64,000 bases of DNA from CAJMNU01 sp905214855 (GCA_937890595.1 CALADM010000036.1:1-64000); one strand, 5' to 3'; shown: positions 26,743 to 35,893, numbered from the stretch's first letter. Notes: generated by a model from the sequence alone, not told the origin. Program-made: numbers and translations.

Positions 26743-27444
26743 TCACTCTAGTTTATCATTGACATAAACCATTGTCAGCATACAAAATACATAAGTCTGG
26801 ATGCATCCTGAGAACAAATCGCAGTATGCATGTAAAAATGCGGGGATACCAATTTTTACGAAAATAGGCATCATACCATACCAGAGTCCCATAATAACAA
26901 CACCAGACATCAGATTACCAAACAGACGCAATGACAAAGACAACGGGTTGGCAATCTCTCCGATCAGGTTGATCGGGAACAAAATCGGAAATGGCTCAAA
27001 TAAACTTGTAAAATGCCTAAACTTCTTGTTTTTGATTCCCTGATAATTCACAATCGCAAAGGTGAATACTCCAAGCAGGAATGTCACACCAAAATCTGCT
27101 GTTGGTGCTCTTAATCCGAACAGACCACTCAGATTACAAAACAAAATAAACAGAAAAATGGTTCCGATATAGTTGATGAATTTTTTTCCTTTTGGACACA
27201 TTGTAGATGCCACCATCTTTTGAAGCATCTCCACACCATATTCCAAAATATTCTGGAATGTTCCCGGAACCAGCGTTGCCTTCTTCATCGCCCGATTTGC
27301 ACAAAATCCTAAAATCAACAATGCAATCGTGACAATCCAAAGCCCGATATGTGTTGTTGTGATCCAGAGTTCCTGTCCAAACAAATTATATGATACAACA
27401 CCATGTATCATAAAATCCGGCTCGTTTGCAATCAGTCCTCCCAT
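26743..27444 (-). CDS. atpB: F1Fo ATP synthase subunit a
   Basis: Stator channel of Fo. The 233-residue membrane protein has five or six helices and the essential arginine in LSLSLRLFGNLMSG, followed by GLWYGM and the last helix GCIQTYVFCMLTMVYV. An AAAGGAGG site precedes the start. A 96-base gap separates it from atpI and an 89-base gap from atpE. Confidence 0.95.
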   Translation of the reverse strand: MGGLIANEPDFMIHGVVSYNLFGQELWITTTHIGLWIVTIALLILGFCANRAMKKATLVPGTFQNILEYGVEMLQKMVASTMCPKGKKFINYIGTIFLFILFCNLSGLFGLRAPTADFGVTFLLGVFTFAIVNYQGIKNKKFRHFTSLFEPFPILFPINLIGEIANPLSLSLRLFGNLMSGVVIMGLWYGMMPIFVKIGIPAFLHAYCDLFSGCIQTYVFCMLTMVYVNDKLE

Positions 27445-27539
27445 ATGCTTTCCTCCTTTCCCTGATGATGGTCCACCGTACCATATGTGTTAGACAACAG
27501 AGGCAAACATACCTTCTTTCCTCTCATATGCCTTTCTTT

Positions 27540-27926
27540 CTATGCCTTTTTCATGCATAACTTGTGAACCACAGGCTGTAAATAAGCGCCTGCCTTCAAA
27601 CCCAAAATCCCCACTACAACCGCTACCGTATTGATGTATGGGCTTCTCATGGTAGCAAGCAAAACAGCCAGCACAATCATCATCCGTATCACAGCATGAA
27701 TCGTGGCTCTCTTTACAGCTGGTCTTTCAGCTCCCATGTCCAGAGTGCGGTCCGATGTGACTGCCATGTGTATAAACGCTGCGATTGCCAGCATTCCTCC
27801 ACCTAACAATCCAAAGAAAACAGGAGACCCTAAATGCAGAACTGCTGCAGCTGCCATCAAAACAAGCTCGTAACATACGATTCCTGCAGATACTTCCCAT
27901 ACCAGTCTTTTTATATCAGTTCTCAT
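27540..27926 (-). CDS. atpI: ATP synthase assembly protein AtpI
   Basis: 128-residue membrane protein with four hydrophobic segments, at the position of atpI, which assists c-ring assembly and is linked to Mg2+/Ca2+ handling. Sequence identity of this family is low, so the call rests mainly on position and topology. The start at 27926 has AGGAGG nine bases upstream; that site lies within the end of the preceding gene, giving an 11-base overlap. Confidence 0.8.
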   Translation of the reverse strand: MRTDIKRLVWEVSAGIVCYELVLMAAAAVLHLGSPVFFGLLGGGMLAIAAFIHMAVTSDRTLDMGAERPAVKRATIHAVIRMMIVLAVLLATMRSPYINTVAVVVGILGLKAGAYLQPVVHKLCMKKA

Positions 27927-28167
27927 CTTCACTGTCCTCCTTTTCTTCATCCTGCCGGTTTATCTCAATGGTCCTCTTTGCCAGTAAATATGCATTGCGA
28001 GCGCCTGCAAGAAATCCGGCGATCAAAAACCAGAAGGTTGTTTGGGTTTCCAGCTTTTTGTCAATGAGATAGCCTGCCAATATACATAAAAATACTGGGG
28101 TCATCATACTCAGACCAAGCTGTGTCACTAAAGCAAAATTCCTAAAAATACTCTTTCTGTGTTTCAT
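27916..28167 (-). CDS. atpZ: AtpZ/AtpI-family small membrane protein
   Basis: First gene of the ATP synthase operon. The 83-residue protein has two membrane helices (LGLSMMTPVFLCILAGYLI and FWFLIAGFLAGARNAYLL) and a charged acidic C-terminus, as in the AtpZ family thought to act with AtpI in ion supply to the rotor. The start at 28167 is favoured because an earlier ATG at 28191 would lie only about three bases after the predicted transcription start. Confidence 0.85.
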   Translation of the reverse strand: MKHRKSIFRNFALVTQLGLSMMTPVFLCILAGYLIDKKLETQTTFWFLIAGFLAGARNAYLLAKRTIEINRQDEEKEDSEDEN

Positions 28168-28200
28168 TCCCTGTTCCTGCTCTCTGTACATATGAATTTT

Positions 28201-28229
28201 ATTATAATCAAAATCCTATGCCTTGTCTA
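28201..28229 (-). promoter_or_regulatory. Promoter of ATP synthase operon
   Basis: TAGACA (28224-28229), 17-bp spacer, TATAAT (28201-28206) on the minus strand. The predicted start is near 28194, about 27 bases before the atpZ ATG. No other strong promoter is seen inside the operon. Confidence 0.8.
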
Positions 28230-28372
28230 TCTATTTTGGTAAACTTGTCTAGCGATCAGAGAGAGATTCTGTTACAATATAGCTAATTTATGTTGATAAA
28301 TAGACGTTTTTACCAACATTATCCTTTATCGTTCTTTTGTTTATTTTCTGATCTTTCTCAATTTCCCGATTT

Positions 28373-29011
28373 TTAAGCCTCCACAACCTGATCCAAAAGC
28401 TCTGTCACCTGATAGATTACCCCTGAACACTTTGCAAGATCTGCCTGCCCAAAACCATATCCAGCAAAAATAAATGGTACTTCTGCCTGTATACATGCCT
28501 CCAGATCTCCCTGTGTATCTCCTACATAAACAGGGTGTTTCAGGTTGTTTCTTTCTGTGATAAGACGGATATTTCCTGCTTTTGCAAGACCTGTTCTCCC
28601 CGGATTCTCATAATCTTTAAAATATCTCTGCAGACCATGTGCCTTAAAAAACGCTTCAATGTATCCTTCCTGACAATTGCTCACAATAAACAGTGGGAAT
28701 TTTGAGGACAATTTCTCCAATGTCTCCTCCAAGCCTTCGAACAGTGTTCCTCCAACATTGCCTACATATTCATTTTCATATACACAGCACTCTTTCAAAA
28801 CAGAACGCATTTCTTCTTCTGGAAGCTCTGGAAACAGTTTTCTCCCAATATCTTCCATTAAAAGTCCCATACAATCATGGATATCCTGATCCGTAATTTT
28901 CGCCTCACTGCCCAAACGTCTTTCGATCACTTCATTCCATGACTCCGTCACTGGCTTAATCGAATTCCACAATGTCCCATCCAAATCAAAAATAATACCA
29001 TCTGCTTTCAT
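28373..29011 (-). CDS. HAD-superfamily phosphatase (phosphoglycolate phosphatase-like)
   Basis: 212-residue cytosolic hydrolase with HAD motif I FDLDGTLWNS (nucleophile Asp9), motif II IVSNC, a lysine in GLAKAGNIRL and motif III YVGDTQGDLEAC. The helical cap between motifs I and II is of the C1 type seen in phosphoglycolate phosphatases and beta-phosphoglucomutases. Substrate not predictable. GGAGGAAT precedes the ATG. Confidence 0.88.
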   Translation of the reverse strand: MKADGIIFDLDGTLWNSIKPVTESWNEVIERRLGSEAKITDQDIHDCMGLLMEDIGRKLFPELPEEEMRSVLKECCVYENEYVGNVGGTLFEGLEETLEKLSSKFPLFIVSNCQEGYIEAFFKAHGLQRYFKDYENPGRTGLAKAGNIRLITERNNLKHPVYVGDTQGDLEACIQAEVPFIFAGYGFGQADLAKCSGVIYQVTELLDQVVEA

Positions 29012-29145
29012 GTATTTCTATTCCTCCATCCTTTCATCCTGTCTGTATCATCCTATCATCCATACTTATCATCTATCTTATATCCATTCCCGTTTTACCT
29101 GCAAGCTGCTATTCTCCAATAACAAAGTACTATTTCTTTGTCACT

Positions 29146-30561
29146 CTATTCCACCTTTTGGAGCAGTTCACTCATTTTCCCATCGTTCTCGCACATAGCC
29201 TTAAAAGAAAGAGCAAAATCACGCAATGCTTTGGGATACAAAGAAAATGCACAAAATCTGTCTGCTGTAGGGATCAATTGGATCATTGCCCTCAGATCAG
29301 GACGTTCTTCCTCAATAAAAACACGGGCAAGATCCGCCCAGTCGTATCCATTTCCCTCAAATCCCTCATCCGAACGAACCGAAAAAACTTCTCTTTGATA
29401 GGCACGATTTCCTTCTAAATATAAGAAAGCACCATCCTCTGTCTCTTTCCAGAAAAATGGAGCAATCTGTTCTCCAAAGCTGACCTCTCCATCTTTTTTT
29501 GCCACATTTCTCCGATCCAAATCCAAAACATAGACATATGGCATTCCCTTCATCTGATCCAAAAGGGAGGAAACACCTTCTTTCGCCTTTAACTCCATCT
29601 CTTCTTGATATAAAGGAAGGATCTGATAAAAGTTTACTTCCTCTCCATCAGGGAAGACACAGACCGCCGCCTCTGTGTCTACATCCTGCGGAGCGATCAA
29701 CATAGAACCACACAACTCTGTATTATCAGCAAATGCTTCCCCATAAGAAAGAGTATGCCCTAAACCAAGCCAAGTATTCCGCTCTACTGGAAGTCTGGCT
29801 ACGATCTTCATCCAGCGTATTGGCCAAAACCATCTTTCATCTGTCTCTCCAAGTTTCCAGTCTTTTGGAAGATACATGACAAGTTCTGCCCTCTCCAGTT
29901 TCAGATTACGCAGTTCTTTTGGAATCTCCATCCGGTACGCACCCATTCCCATCGTAACCAGAGTATAATATGGTTTATTCTCCATAGGGGGGATAATGCA
30001 GATATCTACATGAATATCTGGTGACAGGATTTCATGCATCACATTGGGAAATTCTCCAAAATATTTCTCAATATGTTTTTCCAATACCGTAATTTCTTCC
30101 TTTTTATATTCTTTGGGATGCATCATTGCTTTCCTTTTTTGGAATTCTTCATCTTTTTGCAGTTCAGCTTCACATGCCTCCAAGAAACTGCGCACATCAT
30201 CTTCTAAATACTCGGGAATCCCGATCAGAATACTCCTCCCAAATAATTCTTTTGCTCTGCCATAATCTTTCAAATAAAAATATGCATAGCCAAGTCGATA
30301 ATACCACATTGGATCTTTCTCACACGCTTCCCTTATTCCCTCAAGGGTTTCTATCGCTTTCTCATACTGTCCCATATTATTATAGGCTACTGCCAGCTGT
30401 CCCATAATCTCTGTATCTCTGAGAACCTCCGGCAATCCCATGATTGCATCCACAATTTTTTGGTGTTCATCCATACCATACCAGATGTCAATCTGCCCCA
30501 TCAGCGCTTTTTTCTCCTCTTCACTTCTGAAACGGCTTAAAAATGTCTTATAATCTTCCAT
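29146..30561 (-). CDS. TPR protein with SUFU-like domain
   Basis: 471 residues. The N-terminal third contains tetratricopeptide-like helical pairs (MGQLAVAYNNMGQYEKAIETLEG, then MWYYRLGYAYFYLKDYGRAKELFG), a protein-interaction scaffold. The rest matches the bacterial suppressor-of-fused (SUFU) domain pattern: VLEKHIEKYFGEFPNVMHE, IHVDICIIPP, YYTLVTMGMGAYRM, RAELVMYLP and a long C-terminal PDGEEVNFYQILPLY block. SUFU domains occur in bacterial polymorphic-toxin and immunity contexts as well as in stand-alone genes; no toxin is seen here. AAGGGGGGAAG precedes the start. It is 128 bases downstream of the HD/RyR gene on the same strand. Confidence 0.82.
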   Translation of the reverse strand: MEDYKTFLSRFRSEEEKKALMGQIDIWYGMDEHQKIVDAIMGLPEVLRDTEIMGQLAVAYNNMGQYEKAIETLEGIREACEKDPMWYYRLGYAYFYLKDYGRAKELFGRSILIGIPEYLEDDVRSFLEACEAELQKDEEFQKRKAMMHPKEYKKEEITVLEKHIEKYFGEFPNVMHEILSPDIHVDICIIPPMENKPYYTLVTMGMGAYRMEIPKELRNLKLERAELVMYLPKDWKLGETDERWFWPIRWMKIVARLPVERNTWLGLGHTLSYGEAFADNTELCGSMLIAPQDVDTEAAVCVFPDGEEVNFYQILPLYQEEMELKAKEGVSSLLDQMKGMPYVYVLDLDRRNVAKKDGEVSFGEQIAPFFWKETEDGAFLYLEGNRAYQREVFSVRSDEGFEGNGYDWADLARVFIEEERPDLRAMIQLIPTADRFCAFSLYPKALRDFALSFKAMCENDGKMSELLQKVE

Positions 30562-30649
30562 TGTATCTTCCCCCCCTTCCTGATATACCTAATACATTCT
30601 TTTGCAAATGACAATCCCCATTGTATGCTGCAACAATTTTGTGATGTTA

Positions 30650-30678
30650 AGGTCAAAATGTTTATTGACCTTTTGACC
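30650..30678. repeat. Inverted repeat GGTCAAAA / TTTTGACC
   Basis: An 8-bp perfect stem with a 12-base loop, containing a third GACC copy in the loop. It lies between the HD/RyR gene and the TPR-SUFU gene, 12 bases past the stop of the first. There is no T-run, so an operator is as likely as a terminator. Confidence 0.55.
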
Positions 30679-30689
30679 CTAGTATCATT

Positions 30690-32597
30690 TTATTTGCCAA
30701 GACGATATATACGAAGCCCATCATACAGATTCAGCAGTTTGATCAAAAGTCTCATCGGCTCAAAATCTTTTCTCACTGCCTCATAATCCAGCTCTTCAAA
30801 TGGAACAATATCTCTGTTGATCCTCTTTAATTCTCTTTCCTCTTTGTTGGTATAGTCCTTGCCATAAACCCATCCCATACTGATCTTTTCATTCATCCAT
30901 CTCTCATGTTCCAAAATTGCGATCTGTTGCTTTTCTTCCTCTGTAAAATCTTCAATCACTTCATAATCCATTGCCCTACTGCTGTAAAAACATCCAATCT
31001 TATCAAGATGAGATGCAAATTCCTTTGCCTGAGCCAGATTTGAGAGCTTGTACTCCAAGGTCAATTTTTCAAATTCCTTTTCCAACAATCTCTGTACTTC
31101 TTCCAGTTTTTCACCTTCTAACTCATCAATACTCTTAAAATCAATTTTTCCAATATAACGACCATTTAATGACAATGCAAAATCATATAGATTGAGATAG
31201 TTACTTTCTGATACATACTGTTTGAGAACCTTTTCTTTCTTTACAAATTTCGTGTCCACATGCAGACCACCAACATCTTCCAGACAAACAAACTCTGCGA
31301 TATCTTCCACAAACTTTGTTTTTCCTGCTGCATTAGGATTCATCTTGAGATATGTACCAGATTTTTCTGCCTTCTCTTTATATTGTTCATCATAAAAATA
31401 TACTGCCCGAATCTCTCCGTCCACGTTCTCAAGATCAAATCCAAATGGACTAATCTGCTGTCTTGTATTCTGTCCATAAGCTGTTCTATCCCAGCATTGC
31501 AACTCATCACAGAGCATCAAAAGATAACTCAGTGGCTGCTCATCTTTTAAAGACATACGCTTAGAAAGATCTCCTGTCTTATATGCACCAATCACTCCAA
31601 ATTCAAAGCGGAATAAACTATTGTGCAGTAAAATTGCAATAATGGAATCTAATTCTTTCACTGGTTCTTTTGAAGCAAAATCAAATTGTGGATACTGACC
31701 ATTTTCATCTTTGACAGACAATAGACGTTTCAATATCAAAAGAGCGCTGAAAAAAGCATGATCCATATATAACACAGAATGGCTTGCTCTTTTTTCCAGT
31801 ATTTCATAAAATTGACCATAAGAAATGTTGAGTTTTCTTCCAAAACGTTTTTCCAATTCTCTGGCAAAAATATCATTCAGATCCAGATATCTGTTCGCTT
31901 CAATTACTTTTGTGAACAGATCCATATTTCCATAAGAAACAAATGGTGGTGGACACTCTCCTGGTGTGTCTTTTTTTCCGATTTCTTTTCCAGCCAGATG
32001 ATAAGCAAATGTTTTCACCTGTTGGTGAGCGATCTCAAAGGGATAACCGATATCATGGAACAAAGCGGTCAGACCCCAATCTTTCAAAAAGCGGCAGCAT
32101 GCCTTAGCACAGTCTTCCTGAAAACCGAAATGTCTGTTGTATGCCTCACGGATTTCCTGATTTCCTTTATAAATAGCAATCCCAAGAAGGAATACATATA
32201 CTGAGTGAGAATAATGATCACGATGTGACATCAAGAGAGAGCTGCTGTTTCCCTCATGCTCTGATAACGTCTCCAAAAGGATTCTGGTCGCCTCATAACC
32301 TCTTCCAAACGGAGCAAAGATTTCACAATAACAATAGTAAATATCAAATGCATCCTCTTTTGTTCCTGACTGCATAAAACGATGGATCGCACGTTCTAAG
32401 CACAAGCGGTTTGTATCCTGTTCATAACAAAACGGAATATTTCCTTTTGCCAGTTCCTGTGATGCAGAATAGTTTAATTCCTGACAATCTTCCCTGATAA
32501 AATCCAGACATAACTTTTCCAATTGACTTCCTGCATGATCTCTTGCTGGTTCTCCTCCAGAAGCATATTTCACAAATGTAGGATATCCTGTTTTCAT
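30690..32597 (-). CDS. HD-domain and RyR-domain protein
   Basis: 635-residue soluble protein. The first half contains a metal-dependent HD phosphohydrolase-like motif, TALFHDIGYPFEIAHQ (His181, Asp182), in an all-helical region. The last 80 residues (about 555-630) match the RyR domain: EHERWMNEKISMGWVYG (Trp567) then DIVPFEELDYEAVRKDF. Prokaryotic RyR domains are known mainly from predicted signalling and conflict systems, and HD domains often act on nucleotides, so a role in nucleotide signal handling is possible but is inference. No ribosome site is visible before the ATG, and an IS-end-like palindrome lies 13 bases upstream of it, so the start or expression may be altered. Confidence 0.75.
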   Translation of the reverse strand: MKTGYPTFVKYASGGEPARDHAGSQLEKLCLDFIREDCQELNYSASQELAKGNIPFCYEQDTNRLCLERAIHRFMQSGTKEDAFDIYYCYCEIFAPFGRGYEATRILLETLSEHEGNSSSLLMSHRDHYSHSVYVFLLGIAIYKGNQEIREAYNRHFGFQEDCAKACCRFLKDWGLTALFHDIGYPFEIAHQQVKTFAYHLAGKEIGKKDTPGECPPPFVSYGNMDLFTKVIEANRYLDLNDIFARELEKRFGRKLNISYGQFYEILEKRASHSVLYMDHAFFSALLILKRLLSVKDENGQYPQFDFASKEPVKELDSIIAILLHNSLFRFEFGVIGAYKTGDLSKRMSLKDEQPLSYLLMLCDELQCWDRTAYGQNTRQQISPFGFDLENVDGEIRAVYFYDEQYKEKAEKSGTYLKMNPNAAGKTKFVEDIAEFVCLEDVGGLHVDTKFVKKEKVLKQYVSESNYLNLYDFALSLNGRYIGKIDFKSIDELEGEKLEEVQRLLEKEFEKLTLEYKLSNLAQAKEFASHLDKIGCFYSSRAMDYEVIEDFTEEEKQQIAILEHERWMNEKISMGWVYGKDYTNKEERELKRINRDIVPFEELDYEAVRKDFEPMRLLIKLLNLYDGLRIYRLGK

Positions 32598-32609
32598 AAT
32601 ATTGATATA

Positions 32610-32640
32610 GGTACACTCCCACTACTTTTAGGTGGTAAGA
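32610..32640 (-). repeat. IS200/IS605 right-end-like palindrome, copy 5
   Basis: Minus strand: CTTACCACCTAAAAGTAG then TGGGAGTGTAC. It is nearest to copy 7. It sits where the ribosome binding site of the HD/RyR gene would be expected. Confidence 0.65.
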
Positions 32641-32902
32641 GAAGTACCTTTCCCCCTTTCCCAAAATCAAATATCATACCAATCAAATATGTTTAAAATT
32701 ATATGCATCTTCAAAAATCATATCATACACTCCATAGAACCAGTATAGCGAAAAAAACAAGTTTTTTCCAGCCAAAATAATTTACTTCAACAAAAAAAAT
32801 GCCAGAAACATATACTGGCTATTGTTTATAGCAACATTCTGTTTCTGACATTTTATAAATTCTGTTTTATGACATTTCCAAAAATAAAAGGGGTCAAAAA
32901 AA
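32641..32902. other. Intergenic stretch
   Basis: No gene seen. It holds the terminator after the tRNA pair (32797-32857) and AT-rich sequence that may carry the promoter of the HD/RyR gene; no clear -35/-10 was found. Confidence 0.5.
32797..32857 (-). terminator. Terminator after tRNA pair
   Basis: Minus-strand arms AAAATGTCAGAAACA / TGTTTCTGGCATTT enclose a 27-base internal segment and are followed by a run of eight T. It ends the tRNA-Phe/tRNA-Gly transcript. Confidence 0.85.
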
Positions 32903-32973
32903 AGCAGGTGATGGGAATCGAACCCACGTATCTAGCTTGGAAGGCTAGTGTTCTACCATTGAACTACACCTGC
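32903..32973 (-). tRNA. tRNA-Gly(TCC)
   Basis: 71-nt cloverleaf on the minus strand. Acceptor GCAGGTG / CACCTGC, anticodon arm CTAGC / GCTAG around CTTCCAA, so anticodon TCC, and a T arm with loop TTCGATT. No CCA is encoded. It follows tRNA-Phe by five bases. Confidence 0.95.
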
Positions 32974-32977
32974 ATAA

Positions 32978-33050
<73 letters not shown>

Positions 33051-33070
33051 CTCCACATATCGACTTCGAT

Positions 33071-33099
33071 AGTCTACTATATTTTAATATTTTTGTCAA
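33071..33099 (-). promoter_or_regulatory. Promoter of tRNA-Phe/tRNA-Gly
   Basis: TTGACA (33094-33099), 17-bp AT-rich spacer, TAGACT (33071-33076) on the minus strand, 20 bases before the tRNA. Confidence 0.7.
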
Positions 33100-33200
33100 G
33101 CTGTAATTTGATTTTTTTCTATTTTTCCATAAGATTTTTCATCGTGACACTGTGAAAACAAGATTGGAATATATTTGATATATTGTTTTCTAAGTATCTC

Positions 33201-33229
33201 TTGTAACATGTCTATCTTTTCTTTATAAT
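33201..33229 (+). promoter_or_regulatory. Promoter of the ParB-like/BMP fusion gene
   Basis: TTGTAA (33201-33206), 17-bp spacer, TATAAT (33224-33229), 60 bases before the ATG on the plus strand. Confidence 0.75.
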
Positions 33230-33288
33230 AATAGAGATGATACAAAAAACTACCAATCATTTTGCAAAGCAAAAAGGAGGTATTCTCA

Positions 33289-35229
33289 ATGCTTGTATTT
33301 GATGAGTATAATAAAGCAAAAAAGCTGGCTGAAAAGCAATATCGTTTTGCTGTTTCTTCCGGAAAATATCCTTACCTTCCTGCTCTGGATGACATCCTTT
33401 CTGTTGTCGAGACTGCTGGGGAGACCGATCTGGGCACATTGGAAATCCCACTTTCTCTTGTTGTGGGAACAAAAACATCTGGACGGCAGACTGCTATGGC
33501 AAGTAATTTTATGCCTCTTCTGGATGATAAATCTGAGTTTGCCGGAAAATGGATGTCTCTTCTATCCGCACAGGAAAAAGAGGGAATCCGTGATCCTATA
33601 AAAGCCTATGAGTATATGAATAAATTTTATGTTCAGGAAGGCAATAAAAGAGTCAGTGTATTAAAATATGTCAATTCACCCAGTATCACTGCCAATGTGA
33701 TCCGCATCATCCCAAAAAGAACAGACACTTTGGACAATAGACTTTACTATGAATTTATGGAGTTTTACCAAATCACCAAACTCAATGACATCTATTTTTC
33801 CAAAGAGGGAAATTTCCAAAAATTACTTGATGTGCTTCACACCAATCCACACACTCCATGGGATGAAGATTTGCGTTTGAATGTGCGTTCTGCTTATATC
33901 CGTTTTTCCAAGATCTTCCGTGAAAAAGGCGGAATCCATCTTTCCCTGACCCCTGGAGATGCATTTTTAGTTTATCTAAACATCTTTGATCTGCAGCATT
34001 TATCTGAACTCTCAGACAGACAGATGGCAGATGAAGTTTCCAAAATCTGGGAAGAGTTTGTTCTCGCTTCACAGGGAAATTCTATCGCATTGGTAGAACA
34101 GCCAGAACCAGAGCGTTCTCCTTCCTCCAATATTTGGAATCGTATTCTTCCTTCCGCTTCACAGAAAAAATACAAGATTGCATTTATTCATGAGAAGACA
34201 GCTGAGACATCCAGTTGGACATATGGACATGAACTTGGTCGTATGCATTTGGAGGAAGTATTTAAAAATCAGGTCACAACCATTCATTTTGATGAGATGG
34301 ATACAGAAGAAAGTATTCTGTCAGCGATTGATCTTGCCATTGCTTCCGGCTGCAATCTGATCTTCACAACTACACCAAAAATGATCACTGCAAGCCTGAA
34401 GGCAGCCGTTACTCATCCAGATGTCAAGATCCTGAACTGTTCTGTAAACACCTCATACAAATCCATCCGTACCTATTACGGGCGTATGTACGAGGCAAAA
34501 TTCCTGATCGGGGCTGCTGCTGCTTCCATTTCCCAATCTAATAAAATAGGATATATTGCAGACTATCCTATTTATGGAATGATGGCAAATATCAACGCTT
34601 TTGCACTTGGTGCACAAATGATCAATCCTAACGTAAAAATCTATCTGGAATGGTCTACCTTAAAAAACCATGACAGTCATCATGCATTAGAGCAAAATGG
34701 TATCACCTTCATTTCTGGTCAGGATATGATTACCCCTGTAGAAACCTCCAGACAATTTGGACTCTACAAGAGAGAAGATGATTCCAATATACATCTTGCA
34801 ACTCCAATATGGCACTGGGGAAAATATTATGAACGGATCTTACGCAGTGTTATGGAAGGTTCTTGGAACAGTACAGAACGATCCAATGGCGATCAGGCAT
34901 TGAACTACTGGTGGGGAATGTCTGCCGATGTCATCGACCTGATCTATTCCCACACGATACCAGAAGGAACCAGACGTTTGATCGAACTACTCAAAAATGC
35001 GATCCGTTCCGGAGAATTTCAGCCTTTTGCAGGTATTCTTCGATCACAGAGTACCTCTATCACTACAAAAGAAGATGATGTACTGACACCAGAACAGATC
35101 GTCACCATGGACTGGCTTGCCGAAAATGTGATCGGCAGCATACCTGCCATTGAAGATTTGAATGATGAGGCACAACAGGTTGTAAAAATCCATGGTATTT
35201 ATAAAGAAAAAAATCAATCGGAGGTATAA
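33289..35229 (+). CDS. ParB-like/BMP-family binding-protein fusion
   Basis: 646 residues with no signal peptide or lipobox. The N-terminal 270 residues include EGNKRVSVLKYVNSP (about 117-131), the GxxR signature of ParB/sulfiredoxin-like folds. From about residue 298 (KIAFIHEKTAETSSWTYGHE) to 560 it follows the BMP/PnrA periplasmic-binding-protein pattern, which in secreted relatives binds nucleosides for ABC transport: NLIFTTTPKM, ILNCSVN, YEAKFLIGAAAASIS, KIGYIADYP. Being cytosolic, it may be a nucleoside-sensing protein rather than a transport subunit. AAAGGAGG lies before the ATG at 33289. It overlaps nothing but is one base from the phosphoesterase gene, so both are in one operon. Confidence 0.82.
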   Translation: MLVFDEYNKAKKLAEKQYRFAVSSGKYPYLPALDDILSVVETAGETDLGTLEIPLSLVVGTKTSGRQTAMASNFMPLLDDKSEFAGKWMSLLSAQEKEGIRDPIKAYEYMNKFYVQEGNKRVSVLKYVNSPSITANVIRIIPKRTDTLDNRLYYEFMEFYQITKLNDIYFSKEGNFQKLLDVLHTNPHTPWDEDLRLNVRSAYIRFSKIFREKGGIHLSLTPGDAFLVYLNIFDLQHLSELSDRQMADEVSKIWEEFVLASQGNSIALVEQPEPERSPSSNIWNRILPSASQKKYKIAFIHEKTAETSSWTYGHELGRMHLEEVFKNQVTTIHFDEMDTEESILSAIDLAIASGCNLIFTTTPKMITASLKAAVTHPDVKILNCSVNTSYKSIRTYYGRMYEAKFLIGAAAASISQSNKIGYIADYPIYGMMANINAFALGAQMINPNVKIYLEWSTLKNHDSHHALEQNGITFISGQDMITPVETSRQFGLYKREDDSNIHLATPIWHWGKYYERILRSVMEGSWNSTERSNGDQALNYWWGMSADVIDLIYSHTIPEGTRRLIELLKNAIRSGEFQPFAGILRSQSTSITTKEDDVLTPEQIVTMDWLAENVIGSIPAIEDLNDEAQQVVKIHGIYKEKNQSEV

Positions 35230-35230
35230 T

Positions 35231-35893
35231 ATGCGGATTCTTGTTATTGCAGATGAGGAATCAAAATCTCTCTGGGATTATTATGAACCATCTAAACTGA
35301 AAGATATTGATCTTATCATCTCCTGTGGAGACCTATCCCCGCATTATCTCTCCTTTCTTGTCACCATGGGAAAAGCCCCCCTTCTCTATGTTCATGGCAA
35401 TCATGATGTTCGCTATGAAAGAACTCCTCCAAGTGGCTGCACTTGTATTGATGGTCAAATTTACGAATACAAAGGAGTTCGCATTCTAGGTTTGGGAGGA
35501 AGTATGCGCTATAAGCCTGGTCCTTTCCAATATACAGAAAAAGAAATGAAAAAAAGAATACAAAAACTTTGGTTTCCTCTGCTCCGCAACAAAGGTTTCG
35601 ATATCTTGGTCACTCATGCACCAGCATTTCAGTTCCATGATGGAGAGGATCTCCCCCACACCGGTTTTGCGTGTTTTATTGATCTAATCGAAAAATATAA
35701 ACCTGCTTATTTTGTTCATGGACATAATCACTTGAATTATGGAGGACGTGCTGTGCGTATCACGCCTTTCAATGAATCTACAATGGTAGTAAATGCCTTT
35801 CAATCTTATATTATTGAATTTGATCCACAAGAACATAAAAGCATGTCAGCTGCAACGGTTTCCAAGACAGCAAAATCAAATCTCTCGTCCTGA
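35231..35893 (+). CDS. Calcineurin-like metallophosphoesterase
   Basis: 220-residue cytosolic hydrolase. Metal-binding motifs are IADEE (in place of the usual DxH), CGDLSPHYL, VHGNHDVRY, VTHAP and VHGHNHLNYGG. The changed first motif means the metal centre may differ from that of classical members. GGAGG precedes the ATG, which is one base past the upstream stop codon. Substrate unknown; partner gene suggests nucleotide or nucleoside metabolism, which is inference. Confidence 0.87.
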   Translation: MRILVIADEESKSLWDYYEPSKLKDIDLIISCGDLSPHYLSFLVTMGKAPLLYVHGNHDVRYERTPPSGCTCIDGQIYEYKGVRILGLGGSMRYKPGPFQYTEKEMKKRIQKLWFPLLRNKGFDILVTHAPAFQFHDGEDLPHTGFACFIDLIEKYKPAYFVHGHNHLNYGGRAVRITPFNESTMVVNAFQSYIIEFDPQEHKSMSAATVSKTAKSNLSS

